A stretch of 64,000 bases of DNA, from positions 17,707-81,706 of the forward strand of contig NZ_JACJTQ010000029.1 in assembly GCF_014698735.1 (NCBI RefSeq). The letters are read 5' to 3'. This stretch comes from Anabaena catenula FACHB-362. GTDB taxonomy: Bacteria; Cyanobacteriota; Cyanobacteriia; Cyanobacteriales; Nostocaceae. Position numbers and translations under genes: made by a program. The notes beneath the pieces were generated by a model that saw only the letters and a list, made by a program, of their open reading frames with translations, ran no database searches and had not been told where the DNA came from. The stretch's first letter is position 1; the number at the start of each line of letters is the position of its first letter. Below, one piece after another: positions 29,366-40,294 of this stretch.

Positions 29366-31243
29366 GTGACTTTATCTGCTCAAACACTACCACTAGTTAA
29401 AAATCCCGAAAGACTGGAAAACCGTCTTGGAGAAATTCCCCCAGAACCGGGGGTGTATATGATGCGAGATGGGAGCGATCGCATAATCTATATAGGTAAA
29501 TCTCGTAAATTGCGATCGCGTGTCCGTTCCTATTTCCGTGACTCCACCAACAAGACGGAACGCATCAACACAATGGTGAAGTTGGTGACAGAGATTGAAT
29601 TTATCGTCACGGACACCGAAGTAGAAGCTTTAGCACTAGAAGCAAACTTAATTAAACAGCATCAGCCATATTTTAACGTCCTACTCAAGGATGATAAAAA
29701 ATATCCCTATCTCTGCATTACTTGGTCAGAAGAATATCCACGTATTTTCATTACCCGTAAACGTCAATTAGGTAAAGCCAAAGATAAATATTACGGGCCT
29801 TATACAGATTCTGGTTTATTACGGGAAGTTGTTCATTTGTGTAAACGCATTTTTCCCCTCAGACAAAGACCCCAACCTCTATTTAAAGACCGTCCTTGTT
29901 TAAATTATGATATTGGTCGCTGTCCTGGTGTTTGTCAAAAATTAGTTTCTCCCGAAGAATATGGAAAAATTGTCCAAAAAGTGGCGATGGTTTTTCAAGG
30001 AAGAACTCAGGAACTAATTGATATTTTGACAGCACAAATGGAAACTGCTGCGGAAGAATTGAATTTTGAAAATGCAGCGCGAATTCGTGATCAAATTACG
30101 GGTTTAAAATCCTTGAATGCACAGCAAAAAGTGTCTTTACCAGATGATACTGTATCGCGGGATGCGATTGCTTTAGCTACAGATGACCAACACGCCCATA
30201 TTCAATTATTCCAAATTCGTGCAGGTCAGTTAGTAGGAAGATTAGCATTTATGGCTGATGCTCATCCTGAACCTGGAGCTATTTTACAACGAGTTTTAGA
30301 AGAACATTACCAAACTGCGGAAAGTGTAGAAATTCCTAGCGAAATTTTGGTACAACATGATTTACCAGATGGGGAAATTTTAGCGGATGTTTTGACTGAA
30401 CGCAAAGGTAGAAAAGTGACGATTTTAGCTCCTTTGCGACAAACGAAGGCAGAATTAATAGAGATGGTGGAAAGAAACGCCCAATATGAATTACAGAGAA
30501 GCCAAAAATTGGGTGCAATTAATCAACAATCTCTAGAAGATTTAGCTGCTATTCTTGATTTACCAGATTTACCCCATCGCATCGAAGGTTATGATATTTC
30601 TCATATTCAAGGTTCTAATGCGGTAGCGTCTCAAGTTGTGTTTATTGATGGTTTACCTGCTAAACAATATTACCGTCATTACAAAATCAAAAATCCCGAT
30701 ATTACTATCGGACATTCAGATGATTTTGCCAGTTTAGCGGAAGTTATTAATAGGCGTTTTCGTAAATATACTGAAAATCCCCAATTATCACGGGTGGGGA
30801 ATGCTGACTGGCCTGATTTAATTATGATTGATGGTGGTAAAGGTCAGTTGTCTGCGGTGGTTGGTATTTTGCAAGAAATGAATTTATTAGAAGATTTGCG
30901 GGTTGTGAGTTTAGCGAAAAAACGTGAAGAAATCTTTTTACCAGACTCATCGCTACCTTTAAAAACAGACGTAGAACAACCGGGAGTACAGTTATTGCGA
31001 AGGTTGCGAGATGAAGCACATAGGTTTGCTGTGAGTTTCCATCGTCAGCAAAGAAGTGATAAATTAAAGCGATCGCGTTTAGATGAAATTCCCGGTTTAG
31101 GAAATCATCGTCAAAAGTTGCTTTTAGCTCATTTTCGCTCTGTTGATTATATCCGTCAAGCGACACCGGCACAACTCGCTGAAGTTTCGGGAATTGGTTC
31201 ACGGTTAGCACAAGATATTTATGATTATTTTCATCCCAGTTGA
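29366..31243 (+). CDS. uvrC: Excinuclease ABC subunit C
   Basis: The 625-residue protein makes both incisions around DNA lesions in nucleotide excision repair with UvrA and UvrB. It has the N-terminal GIY-YIG domain ([30 protein letters not shown]), conserved cysteines near 170-190 ([16 protein letters not shown]), a UVR motif (about 210-240), the RNase H-like endonuclease domain ([29 protein letters not shown]) and C-terminal helix-hairpin-helix motifs ([29 protein letters not shown]). The start is GTG at 29366. Confidence 0.97.
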   Translation: MTLSAQTLPLVKNPERLENRLGEIPPEPGVYMMRDGSDRIIYIGKSRKLRSRVRSYFRDSTNKTERINTMVKLVTEIEFIVTDTEVEALALEANLIKQHQPYFNVLLKDDKKYPYLCITWSEEYPRIFITRKRQLGKAKDKYYGPYTDSGLLREVVHLCKRIFPLRQRPQPLFKDRPCLNYDIGRCPGVCQKLVSPEEYGKIVQKVAMVFQGRTQELIDILTAQMETAAEELNFENAARIRDQITGLKSLNAQQKVSLPDDTVSRDAIALATDDQHAHIQLFQIRAGQLVGRLAFMADAHPEPGAILQRVLEEHYQTAESVEIPSEILVQHDLPDGEILADVLTERKGRKVTILAPLRQTKAELIEMVERNAQYELQRSQKLGAINQQSLEDLAAILDLPDLPHRIEGYDISHIQGSNAVASQVVFIDGLPAKQYYRHYKIKNPDITIGHSDDFASLAEVINRRFRKYTENPQLSRVGNADWPDLIMIDGGKGQLSAVVGILQEMNLLEDLRVVSLAKKREEIFLPDSSLPLKTDVEQPGVQLLRRLRDEAHRFAVSFHRQQRSDKLKRSRLDEIPGLGNHRQKLLLAHFRSVDYIRQATPAQLAEVSGIGSRLAQDIYDYFHPS

Positions 31244-31253
31244 AAAAATTTAG

Positions 31254-31441
31254 GTAAGAATTCAGGAGTCAGGAGTCAGGAGACGCTACGCAGACCTATG
31301 GCTTACGCCACGCTGCGCTATCGGTTCAGAATGCTTATGAAATCATGAATAGAGACAAGTGATATTTTCTAAAAATCATCAGAACTTACTTGAAAAGCCT
31401 TTATTCTCCTGAATTAGAGTATTTTCTATCCTGAATCCTTA
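31254..31441 (-). repeat. Dispersed repeat, copy 2 (about 188 bp, inverted to copy 1)
   Basis: Its reverse complement matches 12071-12239 along its length, with moderate divergence in the middle. It carries a 24-bp insertion at 31297-31320 absent from copy 1. It has no coding potential and starts 10 bp after the uvrC stop. Confidence 0.8.
31297..31320 (-). repeat. 24-bp small dispersed repeat, copy 1
   Basis: Its reverse complement starts TAGCGCAGCGTGGCGTAAGC and ends CATA. It is 23/24 identical to copies at 43919-43942 and 44729-44752. Here it interrupts the longer repeat after ACCGA; copy 1 of that repeat at 12071-12239 shows the empty site ACCGAAGGTCTG. Confidence 0.85.
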
Positions 31442-31497
31442 CAAATTTAGTTTATCATCATATTTTTTACATATTTAGACCACACTCTTAATTTTTT

Positions 31498-31588
31498 AGG
31501 ACTTACGCAAGATATGCTTGAAACCCCCATTTTCCGTAGGGGTAATTCATGAATTACCCCTACTTTCGTTGTGTTTTGCGTAAGTCCT
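31498..31588. mobile_element. MITE-like palindromic element (91 bp)
   Basis: Terminal inverted repeats AGGACTTACGCAA / TTGCGTAAGTCCT (13 bp, perfect) enclose a 28-bp perfect palindrome centred on AATTCATGAATT (31536-31563). Poly-T lies outside both ends. The GGACTTACGCA termini are common in cyanobacterial miniature elements. There is no ORF, so movement would need a transposase in trans. Confidence 0.75.
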
Positions 31589-32087
31589 GTTTTTTTAGAA
31601 AGTGAGACAACAAAATGTCGTTCATTTATCCGAAAATTGCTGTAACTCAACTAATTACTTCAACGCTTTCTCTACACAGTTACTATAGTCCCAAAAAAAG
31701 TAGCAAGCTTGAGGATCTGTCGTCTACCAAATATTAATTAAATATAAAAATACACATTTTGTAACTTGGGCTACAGTTTTTCCTATCTGGTAGCGCTTGA
31801 ATACAAAAACAACTAATTTTTCCAAGAGCAAAAACAAGACTATCTCAAGGATAAAGTGATAGGGATCACTATAAAACTAAGAGAAAGTTACAATCAAGTA
31901 AATTTATATATCTGAAGTGTGATGACAAAAACTATAAAATTTATGATAGTAAATGTAAATATCAATTTTTTTCACTGTTAAAGTTTCTTAAAAAGAATTA
32001 GCCGATATTACGGCTGAAATATTGACCGACGAAAGATTCTTTTTTTTTCAAATTTTCTAAAGTTTTATTAAATCCAGGGGTTTTAAA
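31589..32087. other. Long leader region of the zinc-ribbon gene
   Basis: About 500 bp AT-rich spacer without a supported ORF or repeat. A short hairpin AGCCG / CGGCT lies at 32000-32015, and a CAGGGG ribosome site is at 32076-32080. The length could allow a long 5' UTR or distant promoter. Confidence 0.35.
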
Positions 32088-32267
32088 ATGCAAGTATCAC
32101 AAAAAATTCACTGCCCAAATTGCGGCAGTGCAGCTGAACGTCACTACATTGCTGAGAGTCAAGTTACAAGAACACAATGCCCAAGCTGTGATTATTTGAT
32201 GATCACCTGCACTCGCACTGGTAAAGTAATTGAGGCTTATGCCCCAGGCATTTACGCCAAAAGATAA
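32088..32267 (+). CDS. Small zinc-ribbon protein, 59 residues
   Basis: This frame reads MQVSQKIHCPNCGSAAERHY and continues to a second pair in RTQCPSCDYLM, ending IYAKR. Two CPxC knuckles, Cys9/12 and Cys31/34, form a typical zinc ribbon. AGGGG 8 bp before the ATG supports translation. I recognise it as a small conserved cyanobacterial protein sometimes labelled with a PriA-like name because of the zinc motif; its function is unknown. It may bind RNA or DNA. Confidence 0.85.
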   Translation: MQVSQKIHCPNCGSAAERHYIAESQVTRTQCPSCDYLMITCTRTGKVIEAYAPGIYAKR

Positions 32268-32317
32268 GAAACTGGAAAGAATTAAGATATTACCTCCTAC
32301 CTTTTTACTTCTTACTT

Positions 32318-32347
32318 CTGTCACCTGTCACCTGTCACCTGTCACCT
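32318..32347. repeat. STRR array at the rlmN stop codon
   Basis: Four tandem CTGTCAC heptamers (reverse complement of the unit after eno) cover the end of rlmN. The stop codon TGA at 32344-32342 lies inside the array. Confidence 0.9.
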
Positions 32348-33412
32348 CTTTCTTGTTCTCAATTGTCCACAAGCTGCATCAGCTTCTAAACCGCGAGAAT
32401 AACGGACACTAACCGCAGTATTTTGTTGTTGGAGAACGTTCACAAAAGCTTGAATGCGATCGCGGTTTGGTCTTTTGTAATCTACTTCTTCAATGGGATT
32501 GTAGGGAATCAAGTTGACATGACTTTGAAAACCTCGCAGGCGTTTTGATAGTTCTAAAGCGTGTTCTGGTAAATCGTTCACCCCAGCTAAAAGGATGTAT
32601 TCAAAGGTAACTCTGCGTCCAGTGATTTCTACATATTCTCGACATTCGTCCAGTAAATCTTCTATGGGGTAGGGTTTAGCGCTGGGGATGAGTTGTTCTC
32701 GTAATCCTTGGTTTGGTGCGTGGAGACTGACAGCGAGAGTAACTTGTAATTGGTGTTCAGCTAGTTGACGAATGCGATCGCGGATGCCTACAGTAGAAAC
32801 AGTCAGCGATCGCGCACCTATGCCCACATCTTTATTAATAGATTTTAGTGCAGAGATGACATTTTCCGTATTCAGCAACGGTTCACCCATCCCCATAAAC
32901 ACCACATTACTTACCCGTTCCTGAAAATCTTCTTGTACAGTCAAAACTTGATCGACAATTTCTGCACAGCTAAGATTGCGCTTATAACCACCTTTACCAG
33001 TAGCGCAAAAATCACAAGCCATCGGACAACCGACTTGAGTAGAAACACAGACTGTTAAACGCTTTTCGCTGGGTATACCAACAGTTTCCACAATTTCCCC
33101 ATCTGCAAGCTTGAGCAAATATTTTACCGTATCATCAGGGGCAACAGAACGGTAATGTAGAGTTGAGCGGCCAATGGGGATATCTGCAACTTGTGTGCGC
33201 CAATTTTTCGGGAAGACAGAAATATCAGCAAGCGATCGCACCCCCTGATTATAAATCCAATCATGCAATTGCTTTCCCCGATAAGCGGGCTGTCCCTGCT
33301 GCTGTACCCAAGCAGTTAACTCCGCTACCGAAGCACCGAGAAGGGGGGGAATAAGTTCAGATTTTTCGGAATTGGGTGAATCTACGGGAGATACAAACGG
33401 TGTAGCAGACAT
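32342..33412 (-). CDS. rlmN: 23S rRNA (adenine-2503-C2)-methyltransferase
   Basis: This 356-residue radical SAM enzyme methylates A2503 of 23S rRNA and A37 of some tRNAs. The iron-sulfur cluster motif is CPMACDFC in [16 protein letters not shown]. Also visible are [30 protein letters not shown] and the late catalytic cysteine in ADAACGQLR. The last codons and stop are formed by STRR sequence. It is probably monocistronic. Confidence 0.97.
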   Translation of the reverse strand: MSATPFVSPVDSPNSEKSELIPPLLGASVAELTAWVQQQGQPAYRGKQLHDWIYNQGVRSLADISVFPKNWRTQVADIPIGRSTLHYRSVAPDDTVKYLLKLADGEIVETVGIPSEKRLTVCVSTQVGCPMACDFCATGKGGYKRNLSCAEIVDQVLTVQEDFQERVSNVVFMGMGEPLLNTENVISALKSINKDVGIGARSLTVSTVGIRDRIRQLAEHQLQVTLAVSLHAPNQGLREQLIPSAKPYPIEDLLDECREYVEITGRRVTFEYILLAGVNDLPEHALELSKRLRGFQSHVNLIPYNPIEEVDYKRPNRDRIQAFVNVLQQQNTAVSVRYSRGLEADAACGQLRTRKR

Positions 33413-33458
33413 AAAAAATCACGGATTGATGCTGGATCTCTATCCTACACCTGCCATC

Positions 33459-36400
33459 TCAACTTGTCTTGGCTTTTTGACTCAAATTAATAGGAATTTC
33501 AATTAAGAATTCTGTTCCCTTTTCAGGTTCAGAGATGCACTCTATCTTACCACCATGCTTGTCTACCACAATTTGATAACTAATCGACAATCCTAAACCT
33601 GTACCTTCACCAACAGGTTTTGTCGTGAAAAAAGGATCAAATATACGTTGCTTAACGTCCAAACTCATTCCTATTGCATTATCTTTAATCGCAATTCTTA
33701 CCCAATCCTTGTTAATGACTTGGGTATGAATAATAATTTGACTAGAATTACTTTTTTGTTTTTCTGATGATAAATTCTGCTCACGTTTATATAATGCATC
33801 AATAGCATTGCTAATAATATTCATAAACACCTGATTTAGTTGAGAAGGATAACAATTAACTAAAGGTAGTTCAGCATAATCCTTAATCACTATATTTTGT
33901 GAATATCCTAACTTATCCTTAAAACGAGGCTGTAAAAGCATTAATGTACTTTCAATACCCTCATGAATATCTACAGGCTTCATCTCAGATTCATCAAGTC
34001 GTGAAAAATTCCGTAAGCCAAGAACAATCTTGCGAATCCGTTCTGATCCTAACCTCATTGAATCTAGAATTTTTGGCAAGTCTTGAATCAGAAAATCAAA
34101 ATCAATAGATACTTTATTTTCCTGAACAATATGAGGAGGATTGGGATATTCTTGTTGGTAGAGATTGAGTAAATTTATTAAAGCCTGAATATCATTACTC
34201 GCGTGTTCAATATTTGCATAAATAAAATTTACAGGATTATTAATTTCATGGGCAATACCTGCAACCATTTGCCCCAAACTTGACATTTTTTCTGTTTGAA
34301 TAAGTTGGGATTGTGTCAATTTTAATTCACGTAACGTTTTTTCTAGAAAAAGATTTTTTTCATTTAATTCTTGGGTTCGGTAAGCCACATTTTCTTCTAA
34401 TTTACTATATAATTGAGCATTTTCTAAGGAAATAGCTGCTTGAGAAGATAGAAGTTGTAAGATTTTTAATCTTTCCGGATTAAATGCACCTGTAATTAAA
34501 TTATTTTCTAAATAAATAATTCCAGCAATTTTTCCATGACTAAGAATAGGACTACATAATATAGACTTGGGTTGATATTTTATAATATACGGGTCAGCAA
34601 TAAAATCTTCTTCAGCATTAGCATTATTAATCAATAAAGATTCCCGCCTATTATAAACATAATTAATTATACTTAAAGGTATATTTTGACTATTGTTAAT
34701 AGGGATAGATTGTAATCCAATTTCCTCATCATCGATAGATTGTGCTACCAGGATTAAATTTCCCGCTTGTTGCAAAATCAAAGCCGCTTTTTTTGCTCCT
34801 ACATTTTCAATAATTACTTGCAAGAGCGTATACAATAGTTTATCTATCTGAATTTCTGAAGAAATAGCCAGAGATGCTTTAGTAACAGTTTCTAAGTCCA
34901 AAATAGCTGAAGCGCCTGTATTATTAGGCTCAGATATAATCTTGCTGACAAAAGCAGGTGCTTCACTTTGGTGAAGCATAATTTCTTTCTGCTTAAGGAT
35001 GGGATCTAGTAATTGAGGATAGGATTTTTCTAAATCTTCAATTTTAGCTTTAGCACCCCAATTAACGTAACAGTAATAAGCATCTATTAAATATGCTTGA
35101 GCAATTTTTTCTTTATCCAAATTAATAAAAAATTGAGCAGCTAATTCATTCGCTAGTGCTTCTTCTTGAATGTATCCAGTTTCCTTAGCCCCTCTAACTG
35201 CTTGTTCATAGAGTTCTACAGCTTCCCAATTATTACCTAAAACTCTAGCTTTTTCAGCTTCCACTAAATCATATTTATGTTTGAAATTACAGGGAGAATA
35301 ATTAGTCCAAAGTTGCATTTGGTTTTGATTCGCTAAAACTTGCTGTAAATATTGTTCTTGCTCATCAATAGTTTGGTAAGGATATTCAGCTAAAAGAGCC
35401 AAAGAATAGTAGAAATTATGTTCACAGACAAGAATTTGTCCATTTACAGCCGCTGTATATTGTTTGCCTAAAATGGCGCTATTAACAGCCTGGTTATTTT
35501 CTCTAAACAAATAAAATAGGATAGTTTTAGCTAGATAAAATGCAAATAGACAATTATAATTTTTAGTCTCAACAAATGATAAATATAATTCTTCATTGAC
35601 AAAATCACCATTTAATTGGTATTGATCATTAGTGATTTCCATGATATTAAATATCATCTGCTTCCAAATCTTTTGATTACTAATACTCCATTGTTGTTTG
35701 AGATTAATCATTAAAGCAATATGCTGATCTATGGATTGGGATATATCTATTAAATTTTGACCTGCAAATACTAACTTAAAGACATGATTAGCAGAACAGT
35801 AACCGACATATTCAATTTCGCCCATTTCCAAACCGTAACGGACATTTTCTTGTAAAGGAAGCACCGATTCTCGAAAATTATGTTTCCAATATCTGATATT
35901 TGCATACCAAAAAAGTATGACTCTAAATTTGATATTGCTGGCATTAAATTTGTCTGATAAATTCAATGCCAGTTCACCGTAGCGATAGCCAGTCTCTATC
36001 TCTGAAAAAGCCCCGCACAGGAGGAAACCATAGACAACATATCCGTAAGCAGAAGTTGAAGAGTTGCCATATTTAACAGATAGATGTATCATAGTAAATA
36101 TGATCGGTAGCAACAATTCTGGATTCACAAAATAAACCGCCGCACTAATACTCATTAATATCCGCATGGCTGCAAGTTTATCGGCAGCCGTCATGATTGG
36201 TAAATTGATTAAATCCTCAATGTTTACTATTTGCGGAGGGGCTTGTTCTAAACTAACTCCAAGTATATCCAGTAAATTTAGCCCTGTATCAATTGCTAAT
36301 TGCATTTGTACTTGAGCCATATACATTTGTATTTGAACTTCATATACTTTTACTTGATCAAGTATATTAGTAGCATTTTGCTTGACTATTTCTACATAAG

Positions 36401-38882
36401 TGCCGGATTGTTCAAAGTTGACATTTAAATATTCTGCTTCTACAGCTTCTACGTAAAGATTTAATGTCAATTGATACTCAGTTTGCCAGCTATCTTTTGC
36501 TAACAGTCCTAAACCCACATTCAAATATCTAACAGCAGCATCATAAGCTGTAGCAGATTTTGCTTTACGAGCAGCAATTAAATTAAGTTTAGCTAATTCA
36601 TATTTTTCTGAATCAGTGGTAATTAAATCAATCCCCAGATTTAGCTGATTAACTATCGTAAATATATTTTCTTCTAGTTCAACAGCATTTGTATTTTGTA
36701 AAATGAGTTGACCAATTTTTAGATGAGTTGCTTGTTTATCCATTTCGGGAATGAGATAATAAGCAGCTTGTTGAACTGTGTCATGGAGAAATTTGTATTT
36801 AACTATAATTTCTTCAGAGTTATTAATTTCTACATCTGCGGTAGATACATAAACATTATCTGTAAAAAACTTATAAACTTGATTTTGTGGTAAGATTAGT
36901 CCTTCTTGTAACGCTTGCCACAAGTCAGCAGCCGTTTCTGTATCGGATTTTTTACAAACTATAGATAAAGTATGTAAATCAAATTGGTTGCCAATACAAG
37001 CCGCTATTTTTAATATATCCTGAGCATTATTTGATAATTTTTGTAACTGTAGGGCTAAAAATTGCAGTACATCATCATTTTGATGTAAAGCCTTAGCTTC
37101 ATTAATATCACATTGCCAATAACCAAGATGACAATTAAAACTAATTAACCCATCTTCATAAAGAGATTTTAGTAATTGATAGCTAAAAAATGGATTACCT
37201 TGGGTTTTTGTTAAAAGTAATTCAGTTAAAGGTGTGGCTTCTGCCTTTGAGCAACCTAGAGTATCTGTAATCAGCAGATTAAGGTGAGATTCATCTAAAG
37301 GTTTGAGAGTGATTTGATTGACTATGGCTTGAGTTTGACGAATCTCATCTAATGTCAGAATGAAAGGATGTCCAGGATTAACTTCATTATCTCGATATGC
37401 GCCAATTAACAACAAATATTGTACATCTGGTTCATTTATTAATGATTGTATTAACTTCAAAGAAGCAGCATCTGCCCATTGTAAATCATCCAAGAAAATT
37501 ACCAATGGATGTTCTTTCCTAGCAAATACTTGAATAAATTTACCAAATAGCAAATTGAAACGATTTTGAGAAGCAGTACCGATAAGTTCGGGAACATTAG
37601 GTTGTTTGCCAATGATGTTTTCTAATTCAGGAATAACATCAATTATTACTTTTCCTTGTTCTCCCAAGGCTAATAAAATCTTATCTTTCCATTCTTGCAA
37701 ATTACCTGTACTTTCAGTTAACAGTTGATTTAATAAACTATCTAATGATTGTAATAAGGCAGAAAAAGGAATATTACGCTGAAATTGGTCATATTTGCCA
37801 GAAATGAAATAACCTTGTTTACGGATAATAGGTTTATGAACTTCATTAATAACAGCCGTTTTACCAATTCCAGAAAAGCCTGCAACTAACATTAATTCTT
37901 TAGTGCCATGACTGACTCTTTCAAAGGCATTTAACAAGTTTGTAATTTCCTTGTCTCTACCATAAATTTTCTCAGAAATCAGAAAGCGTTCTGATGTATC
38001 ACCTGCGCCTAATTTAAAATTAAAAATTTCTCCATGATTTAATAACATTTGTTGACAAATTTCTAAATCATGTCTAATTCCTTTCGCTGTTTGATATCTA
38101 TCTTCGGGCATTTTTGCCATTAACTTAGTAATGATATCTGCAACAATTTCAGGAATGTGATCATTAATTTCTCTCGGACTATTAGGTTCTTTAGCAAGAT
38201 GACAATGCAACAATTCTAAAGGATTAGTAGTATCAAAAGGTAATTTTGCTGTGAGTAGTTGATAAAAAGTAACGCCGAGAGAGTAAAAGTCGGTACGGTA
38301 GTCTATCGCTCGATTCATTCTTCCTGTTTGTTCAGGTGACATATAAGCAAATGTCCCTTCCAATACATTCGGGCTTTTTATTTCGGTGTTTTCTTTAGGC
38401 AATAGACAAGAAATACTAAAATCTATCAGCTTAATTTGCTTATTCTCTGGATTGATAATAATATTTTTAGGCTTGATATCTTTATGAATAATATTTTGTT
38501 GATAAAGAAACTCTAATGCTTTAATGATGGGAATAGCAATAGTAAAAAAAATATCGAGGCTCAATGGTTGAGAATTAGCATACTGATTCAGGGATATTCC
38601 ACCAATATCTTCTAGAATTAGCGCATAACTATTACCATATGGTTCTAGACCATAACATTTAATAATATGGGGATTGTCTATTTTTTGGGCAATGGCAAAT
38701 TGATTTTTTAACGAAATCAACTCGCGCAATTGCGGATATTGTGCATTCAATGTTTTGATAACTACAGGAGTCTGTGTCTTCTCTTGCTCACCACGATAAA
38801 CAGTAGTTCTAGAACTAACATGAATGACTTCCGTAATTCGATAACCAGGAATGGTGATAGCAGAAATATGGCTTTTGCTCAT
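33459..38882 (-). CDS. HstK-type Ser/Thr kinase - AAA ATPase - GAF - histidine kinase
   Basis: The 1807-residue protein combines a Ser/Thr kinase domain (1-270), a STAND/AAA ATPase with P-loop GFSGIGKT at 334-341 and ADAASLKLI-type sensor region, a long helical TPR-like middle (about 700-1300), a GAF domain (about 1350-1500) and a C-terminal histidine kinase (H-box IAHEINNPVNFI near 1545, N-box NIISNAIDAL, G2 GEGTGLGLSI). It belongs to the hybrid kinases described in Nostoc/Anabaena. Kinase residues are unusual: Lys43 is present, but HRD is HKD (133-135) and DFG is DFS (154-156). The G1 box reads DNAIGM, not DNGxGM. Ligand and targets are unknown. Confidence 0.93.
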   Translation of the reverse strand: MSKSHISAITIPGYRITEVIHVSSRTTVYRGEQEKTQTPVVIKTLNAQYPQLRELISLKNQFAIAQKIDNPHIIKCYGLEPYGNSYALILEDIGGISLNQYANSQPLSLDIFFTIAIPIIKALEFLYQQNIIHKDIKPKNIIINPENKQIKLIDFSISCLLPKENTEIKSPNVLEGTFAYMSPEQTGRMNRAIDYRTDFYSLGVTFYQLLTAKLPFDTTNPLELLHCHLAKEPNSPREINDHIPEIVADIITKLMAKMPEDRYQTAKGIRHDLEICQQMLLNHGEIFNFKLGAGDTSERFLISEKIYGRDKEITNLLNAFERVSHGTKELMLVAGFSGIGKTAVINEVHKPIIRKQGYFISGKYDQFQRNIPFSALLQSLDSLLNQLLTESTGNLQEWKDKILLALGEQGKVIIDVIPELENIIGKQPNVPELIGTASQNRFNLLFGKFIQVFARKEHPLVIFLDDLQWADAASLKLIQSLINEPDVQYLLLIGAYRDNEVNPGHPFILTLDEIRQTQAIVNQITLKPLDESHLNLLITDTLGCSKAEATPLTELLLTKTQGNPFFSYQLLKSLYEDGLISFNCHLGYWQCDINEAKALHQNDDVLQFLALQLQKLSNNAQDILKIAACIGNQFDLHTLSIVCKKSDTETAADLWQALQEGLILPQNQVYKFFTDNVYVSTADVEINNSEEIIVKYKFLHDTVQQAAYYLIPEMDKQATHLKIGQLILQNTNAVELEENIFTIVNQLNLGIDLITTDSEKYELAKLNLIAARKAKSATAYDAAVRYLNVGLGLLAKDSWQTEYQLTLNLYVEAVEAEYLNVNFEQSGTYVEIVKQNATNILDQVKVYEVQIQMYMAQVQMQLAIDTGLNLLDILGVSLEQAPPQIVNIEDLINLPIMTAADKLAAMRILMSISAAVYFVNPELLLPIIFTMIHLSVKYGNSSTSAYGYVVYGFLLCGAFSEIETGYRYGELALNLSDKFNASNIKFRVILFWYANIRYWKHNFRESVLPLQENVRYGLEMGEIEYVGYCSANHVFKLVFAGQNLIDISQSIDQHIALMINLKQQWSISNQKIWKQMIFNIMEITNDQYQLNGDFVNEELYLSFVETKNYNCLFAFYLAKTILFYLFRENNQAVNSAILGKQYTAAVNGQILVCEHNFYYSLALLAEYPYQTIDEQEQYLQQVLANQNQMQLWTNYSPCNFKHKYDLVEAEKARVLGNNWEAVELYEQAVRGAKETGYIQEEALANELAAQFFINLDKEKIAQAYLIDAYYCYVNWGAKAKIEDLEKSYPQLLDPILKQKEIMLHQSEAPAFVSKIISEPNNTGASAILDLETVTKASLAISSEIQIDKLLYTLLQVIIENVGAKKAALILQQAGNLILVAQSIDDEEIGLQSIPINNSQNIPLSIINYVYNRRESLLINNANAEEDFIADPYIIKYQPKSILCSPILSHGKIAGIIYLENNLITGAFNPERLKILQLLSSQAAISLENAQLYSKLEENVAYRTQELNEKNLFLEKTLRELKLTQSQLIQTEKMSSLGQMVAGIAHEINNPVNFIYANIEHASNDIQALINLLNLYQQEYPNPPHIVQENKVSIDFDFLIQDLPKILDSMRLGSERIRKIVLGLRNFSRLDESEMKPVDIHEGIESTLMLLQPRFKDKLGYSQNIVIKDYAELPLVNCYPSQLNQVFMNIISNAIDALYKREQNLSSEKQKSNSSQIIIHTQVINKDWVRIAIKDNAIGMSLDVKQRIFDPFFTTKPVGEGTGLGLSISYQIVVDKHGGKIECISEPEKGTEFLIEIPINLSQKAKTS

Positions 38883-39039
38883 AAAGCTGGGGACAAATCA
38901 ATACGCAATACAAAATCCTGGAAAGAAATCAATTCAAAATTTTAGAAAAATACTGGTAATTTAATTAGTGGGTAAGAGTTTTGAGCAATTACCCATTACC
39001 AGTCTCAACCAGATAGCAGCTTGGATGATCATGAAAATA

Positions 39040-39393
39040 TTACCCAAAGGTTGTACTGTTCCAACCCCACATTGCACCTTTGGCATCTGCAAACTCTATG
39101 TAAATTCGATTTTTTGGTATACCCAAAATTTGGTTAATTTGCTGGCAAAAATCCTGGCTCATAGCTGCGGTTTGCTCAGGCTTCATTGTGCCAACACTTT
39201 TAATTTCAATATAGCAAACTGGGTCAGTAGTTCCGCCAAAAGTCATAGGGATGGCTGGCTCAAAAGCCGTCATCACATAAGATTCTGGTTTGCCTGTGTG
39301 TTGAGCTAATTTGGCTGATAGACTTTTGAGCATTGATTGAATTACAGTTGCTTCTGGAGCAGCTACAGAAGTTTGGACTTTAATTAATGGCAT
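39040..39393 (-). CDS. MIF / phenylpyruvate tautomerase-related protein
   Basis: From the ATG at 39393 the protein is 117 residues and starts MPLIKVQTSV, giving the N-terminal proline that is the catalytic base in the tautomerase superfamily. An in-frame ATG 7 codons upstream would bury this proline and was rejected. Family features are the KPESYVMTAFEP segment and IYIEFADAKGAMWGWN at the C-terminus. Cyanobacterial MIF-like proteins have phenylpyruvate tautomerase activity; the physiological role is unknown. Confidence 0.9.
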   Translation of the reverse strand: MPLIKVQTSVAAPEATVIQSMLKSLSAKLAQHTGKPESYVMTAFEPAIPMTFGGTTDPVCYIEIKSVGTMKPEQTAAMSQDFCQQINQILGIPKNRIYIEFADAKGAMWGWNSTTFG

Positions 39394-39492
39394 AATAGGC
39401 AATTGAAAATTCAAAATTAAACATTAAAAATCTAAAATTGCTAACCCAAATGGTAGCAATCATGCTATTAATTTTACCTTCCTATTTCTTAT

Positions 39493-40290
39493 TTAGTGAT
39501 GAGATGATCGAAATAAATGATTATGTTCAGGGTGGTATAAACGAGAGCGACCAGTTGCTGCTAAGAGCGCAGGACTAATTATATAAAGTGTAGTCCGTAG
39601 TAATTGTTCTTCATGAGTACAACTAGCCATTTCCTGAAGTGGGACAACTCGGATTTTTTCATCAGGCCACCCGACACGAAAGCAAATCGCTACTTGAGTT
39701 TGTGCTGGGTAATGTTCTAGTAGTTTAGCTTGAGCATCGACAACATGACGCGCACTCAGATACAAACAGAGACTAGCTTGATGTGCTGCTAGGCTGGCTA
39801 ATTCTTCTGTAGCGGGAACCTCTGTGCGTCCACTAATGCGAGTCAGGATGATAGTTTGTACTAACCCAGGGATAGTTAACTCGATTTTCAATTTAGCAGC
39901 TGCGGCTTGAAAGGCACTGATGCCAGGGATGACTTCAAAAGGAATATTAGCTGCTGCTAAAAGCTGCATTTGTTCGTGGATAGCACTGTAGAGACTAGGA
40001 TCTCCCGAATGAAGACGAACCACAGATTTATGCGATCGCACTGCCTCAATCATAATCGGCAAAATCTCTTCTAAAGTCTTATTCGCCGTCTGAATTATCT
40101 CGGCATCTTGACGACAAATATCTAAAATTTGTGTTGGTACTAAGGAATCAGCAAATAAAATCACATCCGCTATAGCCAGCAGTTTGTGAGCCTTAACCGT
40201 TAATAAATCAGGATCTCCGGGTCCTGCACCCACAATATAGACGGCTGATTCTAGGCAATCTAACTTAGTTTTATCACTCAACTTACTCAT
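39493..40290 (-). CDS. cobM: Precorrin-4 C11-methyltransferase
   Basis: The 265-residue SAM-dependent enzyme methylates precorrin-4 at C-11 in cobalamin (pseudocobalamin) synthesis. Seen are the N-terminal VYIVGAGPGDPDLLTVKAHK, VVRLHSGDPSLYSAIHEQM, FEVIPGISAFQAAAA and QTIILTRISGRTEVP, which together point to CobM/CbiF among corrin methyltransferases. No other cob gene is adjacent. B12 made here would serve metH in the same window. Confidence 0.94.
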   Translation of the reverse strand: MSKLSDKTKLDCLESAVYIVGAGPGDPDLLTVKAHKLLAIADVILFADSLVPTQILDICRQDAEIIQTANKTLEEILPIMIEAVRSHKSVVRLHSGDPSLYSAIHEQMQLLAAANIPFEVIPGISAFQAAAAKLKIELTIPGLVQTIILTRISGRTEVPATEELASLAAHQASLCLYLSARHVVDAQAKLLEHYPAQTQVAICFRVGWPDEKIRVVPLQEMASCTHEEQLLRTTLYIISPALLAATGRSRLYHPEHNHLFRSSHH

Positions 40291-40294
40291 ACAG

